From positions 210,906 through 274,905 of the forward strand of contig DVEG01000026.1 of assembly GCA_015295835.1 (NCBI GenBank): a stretch of 64,000 nt of DNA. The letters run 5' to 3'. This document shows positions 35,948-44,652 of the stretch, piece after piece. Position 1 is the first letter of the stretch. Every line of letters starts with the position of its first letter. A program made the position numbers and the translations under genes. Under the pieces are notes generated by a model. It searched no databases. It was not told the DNA's origin and worked only from the letters and a program-made list of their open reading frames with translations. The stretch is from Oscillatoriaceae cyanobacterium M7585_C2015_266 (GTDB lineage Bacteria; Cyanobacteriota; Cyanobacteriia; Cyanobacteriales; Oscillatoriaceae).

Positions 35948-36916
35948 TTAGTATAATAACCTGTTAGCTGAGTTGGTTTTAAAAATTGCGTTTTCTAAAC
36001 GCGCTGCCAAGTCAATAATATCATCCTTGCGAGCAATAACTTCAATCCATTCCTGAGGAATGCCTTCTATACCCCAATAAATCCCCGCTAAACCACCCGT
36101 CACGGCTGCAGTGGTATCTGTATCTTCTCCCAAATTGACGGCTTTTAGCACGGCTTCAGAATAAGATGAAGCATTTAAAAAACACCATAAAGAAGCCTCT
36201 AGGGTATGAATCACATAACCACTCGATTTTATTTCTTCTAATTTTAAAGTATATACTTGAGCATTTAATATATTTTTAAAATGAGACAATTCAGAGATGT
36301 AAGGGGCTTGAGAATAAATTTTAGCTATATTTTTTATGCCCTGAATATAAGCTTCTTTAGGAGAAGCTCCTTGCAGCAGATTAACGGCAATGCTGATATA
36401 AATACCGCAGGCAATTTGCGAGCGCAAGTGAGCGTGAGTAAGACAAGAAACTTGATGAGTGCGCTCGATTAATTCTGAAAAGTCCAGAGTTTGGTAATAA
36501 TAGGCAAGCGGCAAAATTCGCATTAGAGAACCATTACCATTACTTTTCTCGCTCCTGCCACCTGCTTGCAGTAGCGGCACGCCTCTTTCTAGGTTTAAAA
36601 TTGCTTCTCTAGTTGTGTTACCAATGTTGAAAACATAACCGTGGGGTGTCCAGTAGTTTTCCCGATACCAACGACAGAAAGAACGAGCGATCGCTTCAAG
36701 AGAAAACCCCTCACACATCGATTCTGCTAAACAAAACATTAGTGAACTATCATCAGACCAAGTGCCAGGGGGCAAATTGTAAGTTCCGTAGCCTGTCATC
36801 CCTGTAACAGGCGAGCGCATTCTTTCAGCGCGACTGGTAAATTCTACTGGCACCCCCAGCGCATCCCCTACACACGCCCCCATTAAACCAGACAAGACTT
36901 TTGAATTTGATTGCAT
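35948..36916 (-). CDS. ADP-ribosylglycohydrolase family protein
   Basis: 322 residues of the DraG/ARH fold. The two metal-binding motifs are present: LMGACVGDALGVPVEF with GTWSDDSSLM at the N-terminus, and NLGEDTDTTAAVTGGLAGIY near the C-terminus. These hold two Mg2+ ions for removing ADP-ribose from proteins or small molecules. Start ATG 36916. No DraT-like ADP-ribosyltransferase or nif gene is nearby, so a role in nitrogenase control is not supported; the target is unknown. Intact and of usual length. Confidence 0.85.
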   Translation of the reverse strand: MQSNSKVLSGLMGACVGDALGVPVEFTSRAERMRSPVTGMTGYGTYNLPPGTWSDDSSLMFCLAESMCEGFSLEAIARSFCRWYRENYWTPHGYVFNIGNTTREAILNLERGVPLLQAGGRSEKSNGNGSLMRILPLAYYYQTLDFSELIERTHQVSCLTHAHLRSQIACGIYISIAVNLLQGASPKEAYIQGIKNIAKIYSQAPYISELSHFKNILNAQVYTLKLEEIKSSGYVIHTLEASLWCFLNASSYSEAVLKAVNLGEDTDTTAAVTGGLAGIYWGIEGIPQEWIEVIARKDDIIDLAARLENAIFKTNSANRLLY

Positions 36917-37146
36917 GGTTTTTCCTGCTTTAATCTGCCTTATTCAGAGCTTTACTTATTGCAATATATTATACATTTGGTATGGACGCGGGAGTATTCG
37001 CAGTGCTATCCTAGCAGGAATTTTCGTTTTTAATGATAAAAAAGTCTCAACTCGTAAATTAGGAAAGCGGCAAGTATTAAGAAGCCGCCCCGCTTTCCCT
37101 TCCTGACTGTCTTGTGCTTGTCAGGGGTATCTAGCGGCGAATTTTT

Positions 37147-37575
37147 ATGAAATTACTGCAAATACTAATTCCGATTTTGTCTGTGACGTTTATGGCGAGC
37201 GCAGTTTCTAGCAGACAGTCGCCGCCCAGCAACTGGCTAGAAATCACCCAGTCTCCAAGGGGCGATCGCTTTCTTGTCGATCTGAATTCCTTTAGCCCTA
37301 ACACAAAAGAGAAAAACCGGCAGATCAATTTTCAGGTGCAAGTGCAGTATAAAATCCCGGCTAAAGATGGTACCACTAAAGCGATCGCTATTTTTAGAGC
37401 AGACTGCCTCAACGAAAGACTCATCCGCCTGCAAAGTACTCGGTACAATCGCTCCAATCAAATCTTAGACATTGACCAAAAAAATATAACCTTACCAGTC
37501 GAACCTGACTCTACGTGGGAGGCGCTTTACAATTACGGGTGCAAACACCTCTCTAAAGAAAACGCAAATCAATAA
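37147..37575 (+). CDS. Secreted protein, surface-adhesin-E-like
   Basis: 142 residues with an N-terminal signal peptide (MKLLQILIPILSVTFMASA). The mature protein has GDRFLVDLNSF, FQVQVQYKIPAKDGTTKAI, one conserved Cys in RADCLNERLIRLQSTRY and a second in YNYGCK, spaced for a disulfide. This order resembles the adhesin-E-like domain common in small exported proteins. Function is unknown. It stands alone on the plus strand, convergent with the DUF4214 gene, and contains two HIP1 sites. Confidence 0.6.
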   Translation: MKLLQILIPILSVTFMASAVSSRQSPPSNWLEITQSPRGDRFLVDLNSFSPNTKEKNRQINFQVQVQYKIPAKDGTTKAIAIFRADCLNERLIRLQSTRYNRSNQILDIDQKNITLPVEPDSTWEALYNYGCKHLSKENANQ

Positions 37576-37637
37576 TAAAAGTGCCAAAAAATAGGGTGAG
37601 CATAGCCCGCCCCAGCTCTTCTTTTGCACAAACATAG

Positions 37638-38219
37638 CTAGCGCTTTCTCCGCTGCCGCCCTTCCTCAGAACTGGCAATTTTCCGGCGCAGCTCCCGCAG
37701 CGTCATTCCCTCTGCCAACTCTCGTTTCCAGGTTCTCAAACCATCGCGATCGGCATTTCTACCGAGGACTTGTTGATAAATGCGGTTGATCGCATCTTCT
37801 GCTTCTCGACTTTCAGCAATTTTTTTGCGCACGTCGCGTAGCGAAGAACCATCCGCTAACTGCTCTGTCCAAGTTTCTAAACCCATATAATCTGCTTCCC
37901 GCCCCAGTACTTCTGCATAAATTTTCCTGATTTTGTCTTTAGCTTCGGGGCTACGGGCAATATCTTTGCGAATGTCCCTAAGTGAGGAGCCTCTTTCTAG
38001 TTGTCTCGACCATGTTTTCAATCCACGATAATCGGCATCGCGCTCCAGAACTTCTCGATAAATTCGGTTGATCGCCTCAAAATTTTTGTATTCGTCTCGA
38101 TTTTGGGCAATTAGCACTTCTGCGAGCGCTCGCTCTTTTACTTCACTAGCCGCTCTTACTGGTAGAGCATAACTCATGCTTAATATCAGTGCTGTAATTG
38201 CAAGTAATTTCCCTTTCAT
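37638..38219 (-). CDS. Exported protein with three DUF4214 repeats
   Basis: 193 residues. A signal peptide (KLLAITALILSMSYALPVRA) precedes three ~45-residue repeats, each with INRIYREVLERDADYRGLKT-like and LRDIRKDIARS-like blocks; the key pattern is Y-x-x-(V)LGR-x-AD-x-x-GL-x-x-W. DUF4214 occurs in exported and surface proteins and often follows RTX or S-layer domains. Here it is the whole protein, which may form a small helical solenoid. The end is very basic (GRQRRKR). Confidence 0.75.
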   Translation of the reverse strand: MKGKLLAITALILSMSYALPVRAASEVKERALAEVLIAQNRDEYKNFEAINRIYREVLERDADYRGLKTWSRQLERGSSLRDIRKDIARSPEAKDKIRKIYAEVLGREADYMGLETWTEQLADGSSLRDVRKKIAESREAEDAINRIYQQVLGRNADRDGLRTWKRELAEGMTLRELRRKIASSEEGRQRRKR

Positions 38220-38743
38220 AGTATTTAATGCTTATCAAGCTTTGCTCCTGCTATAATATTTTTTCAATTCCAGTATAGCTCTTATTTCCTAAAATCACAT
38301 CTGTTTGCCTGCCTCATTTCCGCTTAATCTATTTTTAATTATAACTTTTTTCATTCTAATTATTTTAACCGCCTTTTACAAAAGATAAAGTAAGCGTTGG
38401 CAAAGCGCTCGCACCTTCAACTGTCAACTCTGGTGAAAGGTCAATGGCCACGCCATTCCCGATTTTGGAAAAAGCAACTCTAAAGCACACACTTTTTGCT
38501 AGAATAAAGTTTTTACCCATGAAGTCCATCATGGATTATTTTTTTCTGCGCAGCCCAGATAAGGTTAAATCAGACTAAAGTAGTAGATAAAAGCAAGCCA
38601 GTGTCAAAATTTACATTACCAGAGAATGAAACCTGACTTTAGGCAATAAGTGTTTACTGAATTACAGACGCTATTTTTAGCAATAAAAAAAAGATTTTTG
38701 AAATTTTATCGCGTCATCTTTTAAAAATTAAGGATAAACGTCT
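38220..38743. other. Gene-free region before the pentapeptide-repeat gene
   Basis: 524 bp without a supported gene. At 38517–38545 CCATGA pairs with TCATGG and is followed by ATTATTTTTTT, an intrinsic-terminator-like element on the plus strand about 200 bp before the next start. No plus-strand gene ends close by, so it may be an attenuator or may end a small RNA. Confidence 0.4.
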
Positions 38744-40099
38744 ATGAGTGGGTTACTAAACAACAAAAATCTTAATAGCCAAGAAATGAGTCTAACCCAC
38801 TTCAACCCGGCACAGATGAAGGGGGAAAACCTCAGCGGCGCTAACCTCAAAGGTGCCAACCTTAGAAGCGCCAACTTGAGCGGAACCAACTTCAGCGAAG
38901 CCAACCTCAGCTACACAGATTTAGTAGATGCTAATCTCAGTCGTAGCAACCTGAATGGAGCAAACCTTAGCAAAGCAAGCCTGAACCTAGCCGATTTAAG
39001 CGAATCCACTCTCAGAGGAGCAAACTTGAGCGGGGCAAACTTAGTTGGAACTAACTTAAGCGAAGCGGATTTAAGCGGAGCAAGTCTAAGAGAAGCTAAA
39101 GTAATTGGAGCAAACCTTAGCGGAGCTAACCTCAGTGGAGCCAACCTCAGCGGTACAGACTTGAGTGAGGCTGATTTATCTGGTGCAATTTTACAGCGCG
39201 CTATCTACGACGGGAGAACTCGTTTTTCAGCAAATATTGATCCTGAGAAAGTCGGGGCTTACTGGATTGCCCCAAACGTCTCTCTGCCTGGAGTTAATCT
39301 CAGTGGAGTAGACTTGAGCAATGTTAACCTAAAGCGGGCAGACTTACGGGGAGCTAATCTCCGACACGCGAAATTAATAGGTGCTAATCTGGAAAATGCT
39401 AATCTGTTTCGAGCTAACCTCAGTGGCGCAGATTTAAGAGGAGCTAATCTAAATGGGGCGATTTTGCAAAAAGCCGTTTGCGATGTGAAAACGCAGTTTT
39501 CTGAAGATTTAGATCTTTCGGCTACAGGTGCTTATTGGATTGCTCCTAAAGTTTCTATGCCAGAAGTTAACCTCAGTGCTGTCGATCTCAGTGGGGCAGA
39601 TTTGAGTGGCTCAAACTTAAGCGGTGCTAATCTCAGTGCAGCAGACTTGCGAGGTGCAGACTTGAGTCGAGCTAATCTTAGAAAAGCGTATATGGAAAAT
39701 GCTAATCTCAAAGATGCGGAAATCAGAGGAGCAGATTTAGTAGCGGCTAATTTAAATCAAGTTAACCTTGATGAAGCAGATCTCCGGGATGTAGATATGA
39801 CGACTGCTGATTTGCGGGGGGCTAATCTCAGAGGGGCAGATTTGCGCAAGGCAGATTTGACGAAAGCGATTTTAACTCAGGCAAACCTCAGCGAAGCTGA
39901 TTTGAGAGAGGCAGATTTGACAAGAGCTGATCTCAGGGGAGCTAATCTTGCTAATGCAGATTTAAGAGGTGCTGATTTGACAAGGGCGAATCTGGAAGGA
40001 GCGAATCTTAAGGGAGCTAATTTATTTGATGCTTCTTTGCAGGAGGTTGATTTGAGTAATTGTTTTATTGATTTAAAGGCTTTGCCGAATGGGAGCTAA
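38744..40099 (+). CDS. Pentapeptide-repeat protein with two GAYWIAP linkers
   Basis: 451 residues, mostly A(D/N)LxG/S pentapeptides, which fold as a right-handed quadrilateral beta helix. Two linkers break the repeat at ~151–185 and ~243–275; each has a (Y/C)D-x-x-T-x-FS block, then GAYWIAP and (N/K)VS(L/M)P-x-VNLS, and they are ~92 residues apart, so a whole module was duplicated. No signal peptide or membrane segment. Functions of such proteins vary (some bind gyrase), and nothing here points to one. A run of AT-rich leader DNA precedes it. Confidence 0.85.
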   Translation: MSGLLNNKNLNSQEMSLTHFNPAQMKGENLSGANLKGANLRSANLSGTNFSEANLSYTDLVDANLSRSNLNGANLSKASLNLADLSESTLRGANLSGANLVGTNLSEADLSGASLREAKVIGANLSGANLSGANLSGTDLSEADLSGAILQRAIYDGRTRFSANIDPEKVGAYWIAPNVSLPGVNLSGVDLSNVNLKRADLRGANLRHAKLIGANLENANLFRANLSGADLRGANLNGAILQKAVCDVKTQFSEDLDLSATGAYWIAPKVSMPEVNLSAVDLSGADLSGSNLSGANLSAADLRGADLSRANLRKAYMENANLKDAEIRGADLVAANLNQVNLDEADLRDVDMTTADLRGANLRGADLRKADLTKAILTQANLSEADLREADLTRADLRGANLANADLRGADLTRANLEGANLKGANLFDASLQEVDLSNCFIDLKALPNGS

Positions 40100-40201
40100 G
40101 AGATTGATTTAAACTGCGGAGGTTTGGTTTAGCTGGCGATCGCAATCTTAATTTCCAAAGCTATAAGCGATAGCCAGCACCACCAACTACTAGCAGTAAT
40201 A

Positions 40202-40789
40202 TTATAGTGCCCTAAGAGTAATCCCCCTTCTATACAAGTATAAATATCCGAGTGCGTAAGCTACATTAATTGCAATTAGCAAACCCTTGGCAAACCAAGA
40301 TTCTACTAATCCAAATACTGGCACGGTGGCTATCAGTACCAGTGTCAGCTCTATAAACGCACCTAGTGCCCCATTTTTTCTCGGATCCCAGTAAGAAATT
40401 GGGCTAATGAATCGATAATTACTGAATGGGAAAAAATGACGGTGGGCGTCGTGGTTGTGTAAGGGAAAGTCGCACAAACAGTGTACAATCATGCTTAGAA
40501 ACATGAGTTTTATTTCTTGCCAACCGCAATAATGACTAACTATTGCTGCCAGCGCCGCTAGGGGTAGAGAATGAAAGATTGCTACTGTGTTTTGCCAAAA
40601 GGGATGATAATAGGCTTCCCGCCAAATCTGCTTTTCTGGCTTGCGAGCTATGAATTTTGCCCAAACGTAGAAAATATATATCGGGATATCGGGTAAAATC
40701 CCACCTATAAACACAGTTTCGAGTCCAATATTGGACTCCCGCGTCCCTAAAATGGCCATGTTTATAATGGCGTGACTGGGGGTGTTCAT
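40202..40789 (-). CDS. Membrane protein of YdjM/DUF457-like metal-dependent hydrolase type
   Basis: 195 residues with about four membrane segments. The start MNTPSHAIINMAILG, GGILPDIPIY and the histidine-rich HCLCDFPLHNHDAHRHFFP resemble the DUF457/YdjM group, described as membrane-bound metal-dependent hydrolases by their conserved His/Asp. Enzymatic activity has not been firmly shown for the family. Monocistronic, convergent with the pentapeptide gene. A basic C-terminus (YRRGITLRAL) is cytoplasmic by the positive-inside rule. Confidence 0.6.
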   Translation of the reverse strand: MNTPSHAIINMAILGTRESNIGLETVFIGGILPDIPIYIFYVWAKFIARKPEKQIWREAYYHPFWQNTVAIFHSLPLAALAAIVSHYCGWQEIKLMFLSMIVHCLCDFPLHNHDAHRHFFPFSNYRFISPISYWDPRKNGALGAFIELTLVLIATVPVFGLVESWFAKGLLIAINVAYALGYLYLYRRGITLRAL

Positions 40790-41013
40790 GTTAATATTTG
40801 CTTAATCCCAATTTATTTAACAGACTATGCAATTTCAGGTTAATTTGCAGAGACAATAAATATTATAACTCTCTCTAGTTATTATATATAAAAATTATTT
40901 ACTTAAATTTAATTATTTATTTAAAAATTGTGTTAGAAATCACTTGACATTTACGACAAATTAAGATAAGGAATTAGAGATTACCACACTACAGCATATC
41001 TGGGGGAAATCCT

Positions 41014-41709
41014 GTGAGCGAAATATCTATTGCATCTCTAGATGGCGGCAGTTTCAGCGCTTATTTGGCAGAGCCGTCATCAGGTGCAGGTGCAGGGGTT
41101 ATAGTAATTCAGGAGATATTTGGCATCAATGCCGTAATGCGGAAAATTACCGATTCTTATGCTGAAGCTGGTTATGTTGCGCTCGCACCCGATTTATTTT
41201 GGCGGCAACAACCAGGCATCCAATTGAGCGATAGCACTGAAGAAGAATGGAATCAAGCGCTCGCTCTTTATCAAGGATTCGACGAAAATAAAGGCATTGA
41301 AGACTTAATCGCTACTCTCAACACCCTTAAAAAATTACCCACTTGCACAGGTAAAGTAGGCAGCGTCGGTTTTTGTTTAGGTGGTAAGTTAGCTTATTTA
41401 ATGGCTACTCGCTCCGATGCCGACTGTAATATCAGTTATTACGGCGTCGGTATTGAAAATAATCTTGACGAAGCTGTCAACATCAAAAAACCACTGATGT
41501 TACATATAGCAGAAAAAGATAAATTTGTAAATGCCGAAACACAAGCTAAAATAAAAGCTGAATTAAGCGGCAATCCCCTGGTGACTATTTATACTTATCC
41601 AAATGTTGATCATGCATTTGCACGAGTAGGCAGCACGACTTATGTGGAGGAAGTAGCTAAGATTGCTAACGAGCGATCGCTAGAATTTTTCAAACAACAT
41701 TTGGGATAA
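41014..41709 (+). CDS. Dienelactone hydrolase family protein
   Basis: 231 residues, alpha/beta hydrolase. Nucleophile C121 lies in GSVGFCLGGKLAY, the acid is in HIAEKDKFV (~169) and the histidine in VDHAFAR (~200); E34 in QEIFG matches the DLH-specific glutamate. The start is GTG at 41014, after TGGGGGAAAT, since no ATG precedes the family start. It could hydrolyse lactones or esters; the physiological substrate is unknown. An AT-rich stretch with a possible promoter precedes it. Confidence 0.85.
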   Translation: MSEISIASLDGGSFSAYLAEPSSGAGAGVIVIQEIFGINAVMRKITDSYAEAGYVALAPDLFWRQQPGIQLSDSTEEEWNQALALYQGFDENKGIEDLIATLNTLKKLPTCTGKVGSVGFCLGGKLAYLMATRSDADCNISYYGVGIENNLDEAVNIKKPLMLHIAEKDKFVNAETQAKIKAELSGNPLVTIYTYPNVDHAFARVGSTTYVEEVAKIANERSLEFFKQHLG

Positions 41710-41815
41710 TCACAATTACAGTAAGTTAAGTTAAACGGGGTGGAGTTTAGGCTATTACCACCCCTATACTTTTTTAGCTATCCTAAGAATAAAAGGATTG
41801 TAAGAGGTGAAAACA

Positions 41816-42413
41816 ATGACAAAAACAGCGAGCGCCACCCCCTTAGTACTGAAAATGTCACCCGCCATCAACATAACAGACGAACAATTTTTTGCCTTCT
41901 GTCAGCAAAACCGGGATTATCGCATCGAGCGAACGCACCGCCACCGGAGAAATTATCATCATGTCACCCACAGGTTCAGAAACCGGTAATCGCAACTTTG
42001 ATTTACTGGTACAATTAGGAATCAGGGCTAAACAAAACGGAACCGGAATCGGATTCGATTCCTCTACAGGATTCACTCTTCCCAACGGAGCAGTAAAATC
42101 CGCCGATACCGCTTGGATGAAACTTGAAAAATGGAACGCTCTCACCCCAGAACAAAAACAAAAATTTGCCCCAGTTTGTCCAGATTTCGTAGTAGAATTA
42201 TGTTCCGCAAATGATAACTTAAACCTCCTGAAAGAGAAATTGCAAGAATATATCGATAACGGCGCTTCTCTAGGTTGGTTAATCGCTCGCCAAAATCGCC
42301 AGGTATATATTTATCGCCCCCAAACTGAAGTAGAATGTTTAGATAATCCCGCTACCTTAAGCGGCGATTCAGTTTTACCCGGCTTTGTGTTAGATTTATC
42401 GACAATATGGTAA
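41816..42413 (+). pseudogene. Uma2 family restriction-endonuclease-fold gene, frameshifted
   Basis: Two frames together give one Uma2 protein (PD-(D/E)xK fold, expanded in cyanobacteria). The first frame reads INITDEQFFAFCQQNRDYRIER and then loses the family sequence; the second resumes with TATGEIIIMSPTGSETGN and continues through CPDFVVELCSANDNL to LPGFVLDLSTIW. Removing four bases (AACG at about 41932–41935) would restore RIERTATGEIII exactly. The conserved PDFVVEL catalytic strand lies intact in the second frame. It is either a young pseudogene or a sequencing error; a downstream start could also yield a shortened protein. Confidence 0.75.
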
Positions 42414-42471
42414 TTTACAGTAGGAGCGGTAAAGCCCGCCCCTAATCTGGCAATTAATCTTTCTTTTTTCT

Positions 42472-43092
42472 TTAAGTTGTCGTGCGAGAAAATAACAATT
42501 CACTTAAACCGTCAATCAGGCGCTCGACTTCCATCGGCATGATTTCTTTTCCGTGCATTACTTCTTGTAGTAAGATGAAATGAACTACTGCTCCGATACA
42601 AATTCTTGCCGTAGCTTCAGGATCGGCAAGTTTGAAATCCGGGCAATTTGCTAAGTATTCGGTGAGCTTGTCGATATTGGGTTTAGCGATATAACGTACA
42701 AAAGTTTTCGCTAAATTGGGAAATCTCCCCGACTCGCCGATAATTAGACGCATAAATGTTAGATATTCGGGTTCAACTAGCGCTTGCGTGACAACAGTAG
42801 TTACCAGTTGCCTGATTATCTCTTTTGGGTTACCAGCTAATTTCTCAGTATCCCATATCACTTTAAATTTTTTTTGTGCTAGTTGCTCTACTAGGGCAGA
42901 AAATAGCGCCTCTTTATCGCGAAAGTAGCTGTAAACCGTGGCTTTGGATACTCCCGCCGCCAACGCTACCCTGTCCATACTCGTAGCCGCGTAACCGTGG
43001 GCCAAAAATTCCTGAATCGCCCCTTTCAGAATTTGCTCGACTTTCTCAACACCTGTATCCTTCTCGACTTCGCTGCTCTTTGCTCGTGCCAT
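42472..43092 (-). CDS. TetR/AcrR family transcriptional regulator
   Basis: 206 residues. The helix-turn-helix is at ~22–62 (GAIQEFLAHGYAATSMDRVA and AGVSKATVYSYFRDKEALF); the C-terminal ligand domain is of the type seen in AefR-like regulators (LVTTVVTQALVEPEYLTFMR). It is divergent from the devBCA-like exporter with 120 bp between, and two palindromic operators lie in that gap. By family logic it represses the exporter and itself, and a ligand, possibly a substrate, lifts it. Confidence 0.92.
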   Translation of the reverse strand: MARAKSSEVEKDTGVEKVEQILKGAIQEFLAHGYAATSMDRVALAAGVSKATVYSYFRDKEALFSALVEQLAQKKFKVIWDTEKLAGNPKEIIRQLVTTVVTQALVEPEYLTFMRLIIGESGRFPNLAKTFVRYIAKPNIDKLTEYLANCPDFKLADPEATARICIGAVVHFILLQEVMHGKEIMPMEVERLIDGLSELLFSRTTT

Positions 43093-43132
43093 TGCTTCCC
43101 CCTGCGCTAATTCTAAAGTTTTGTTGCTCTAC

Positions 43133-43188
43133 TTGACACTACTATACTAAACTGTTTAGTATAGTTTTTAAAAACTAAACAGTTTAGT
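43133..43188. promoter_or_regulatory. Promoter and twin TetR operators between the regulator and devBCA
   Basis: TTGACA (43133–43138) and TAGTAT (43157–43162), 18 bp apart, form a plausible sigma-70 promoter for devB. Two 15-bp palindromes follow, ACTAAACTGTTTAGT (43146–43160) and ACTAAACAGTTTAGT (43174–43188). Each is the reverse complement of the other and their centres are 28 bp apart. The first covers the -10 box, so binding should block transcription. Confidence 0.8.
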
Positions 43189-43212
43189 TTTATTGGCTGC
43201 GGGAGAGAAACC

Positions 43213-44652
43213 ATGTTAGATGCCAAAACTCAGACTATGCCATGCGAGGGAATACAGAAAGCAGCAGGAAAGAAACGCTTAGGTGGAAATATACTGGTTT
43301 TAGCGGTGGCGGCAACTTTGGTGGTGGGAAGCAGCAGTGCTTATACAGTTTGGCGACTAGGGGAGGTTAAAAACACACCGGTAAAGGCTGCGCCAGAGGT
43401 AAGCGCGGCGAAGGTAACGAAGGTGACGGCATTGGGGCGGTTGGAGCCGGCGGGAGAAATTATTAAACTGTCGGCGGGGGCGTCGGTAGAAGGGAATAGA
43501 ATTGAGGAAATTTTGGTAAAAGAAGGGGATAGGGTGAAGGCAGGGGAGGTGATTGCAATATTAGACAGTCGCGAGCGCTTACAAGCGGCTTTGGAAGAGG
43601 CACAACAAAGAGTGAAAGTTGCTGAGGCGAATCTGGAAAAAGTAAAAGCGGGAGCGAAAAAAGGAGAAATTAATGCCCAACAAGCTGCGATCGCGCGTTT
43701 AGAAGAAGAACAGAAGAATGAAATTGAAGCACAGAAAGCGATTGTAGCGCGTTTAGAGGCAGAACAAGAAAATGAAATTGCCGCGCAACAAGCAACAATT
43801 GCTCGCCTAGAAGCAGAATACCGAGGTGAATTAAATGCACAAGAAGCAACAATTGCCAGACTAGAAGCCGAGTTGAAAAATGCAGAGAGCGAATTTCAAC
43901 GGTATCAGATGCTTTATCAAGAGGGCGTGATTGCAGCCGAAACTTTAGACAGTCGGCGTTTAGCAGTAGAAACAGCGCGAGAAAAAGTAAAAGAAGCACA
44001 GGCAATACGCGAGCGCATTATCAACTCAAAAACCCAACAAATCAAAGAAGCGCAAGCGAATTTAAATAGAACAATTTCTGCCAAACTAAAACAAATAGAA
44101 GAAGCCAAAGCCAATCTTAATCGCACGATTTTTGCCAAAACAAAACAAATCGAAGAAGCCAAAGCCACCCTTGATCGCATTGCCGAAATACGCCCAGTTG
44201 ACATACATTCAGCACAAGCAGAAGTAGACAGTGCCAAAGCAGCAGTAAAACAAGCCCAGGCAAATTTAGAAAAAGCAATAGTGCGCTCCCCGCGCGACGC
44301 CCAAATGTTGAAAATTCACGCCCGCCCCGGAGAAATTATTTCCTCCGAAGGGATTGCCGAATTAGGAGATACAAGCCAGATGTATGCAGTAGCTGAAGTT
44401 TACGAAAGCGACATCAGCAAAGTGCGCATTGGGCAGAAAGCGCGCATCACCAGCGAATCCCTTACAGGCGAATTATATGGAATAGTAGAACAAATTGGCT
44501 TACAAGTAAAAAAACAAAACGTCATCAACACCGATCCTTCTGCCAATATCGACAACCGAATTATAGAAGTAAAAGTGAGACTAGATGAACCCTCCAGCCA
44601 GAAAGCAGCCAAATTTACCAACCTCCAAGTCACAGTAGAGGTGGCGATATGA
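43213..44652 (+). CDS. devB: HlyD/DevB-type membrane fusion protein
   Basis: 479 residues. One N-terminal membrane segment (~26–45), a lipoyl half (IIKLSAGASVEGNRIEEILV, VKAGEVIAILDS), a very long coiled-coil hairpin (~115–345) and a second lipoyl/beta-barrel part (VRSPRDAQMLKIHARPGEII, YESDISKVRIGQKARITS). The hairpin contains four 18-residue repeats on the descending arm (~155–226) and three on the ascending arm (~270–323). It would bridge the ABC pump to an outer-membrane TolC-type channel. In heterocystous species DevBCA exports glycolipids, but related pumps occur in all cyanobacteria. Stop overlaps devC (ATGA). Confidence 0.9.
   Translation: MLDAKTQTMPCEGIQKAAGKKRLGGNILVLAVAATLVVGSSSAYTVWRLGEVKNTPVKAAPEVSAAKVTKVTALGRLEPAGEIIKLSAGASVEGNRIEEILVKEGDRVKAGEVIAILDSRERLQAALEEAQQRVKVAEANLEKVKAGAKKGEINAQQAAIARLEEEQKNEIEAQKAIVARLEAEQENEIAAQQATIARLEAEYRGELNAQEATIARLEAELKNAESEFQRYQMLYQEGVIAAETLDSRRLAVETAREKVKEAQAIRERIINSKTQQIKEAQANLNRTISAKLKQIEEAKANLNRTIFAKTKQIEEAKATLDRIAEIRPVDIHSAQAEVDSAKAAVKQAQANLEKAIVRSPRDAQMLKIHARPGEIISSEGIAELGDTSQMYAVAEVYESDISKVRIGQKARITSESLTGELYGIVEQIGLQVKKQNVINTDPSANIDNRIIEVKVRLDEPSSQKAAKFTNLQVTVEVAI

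Noticed and set aside
35948..36916. ADP-ribosylglycohydrolase as nitrogenase-activating DraG
   Set aside because: No draT or nif genes are nearby, and the family has many other roles.
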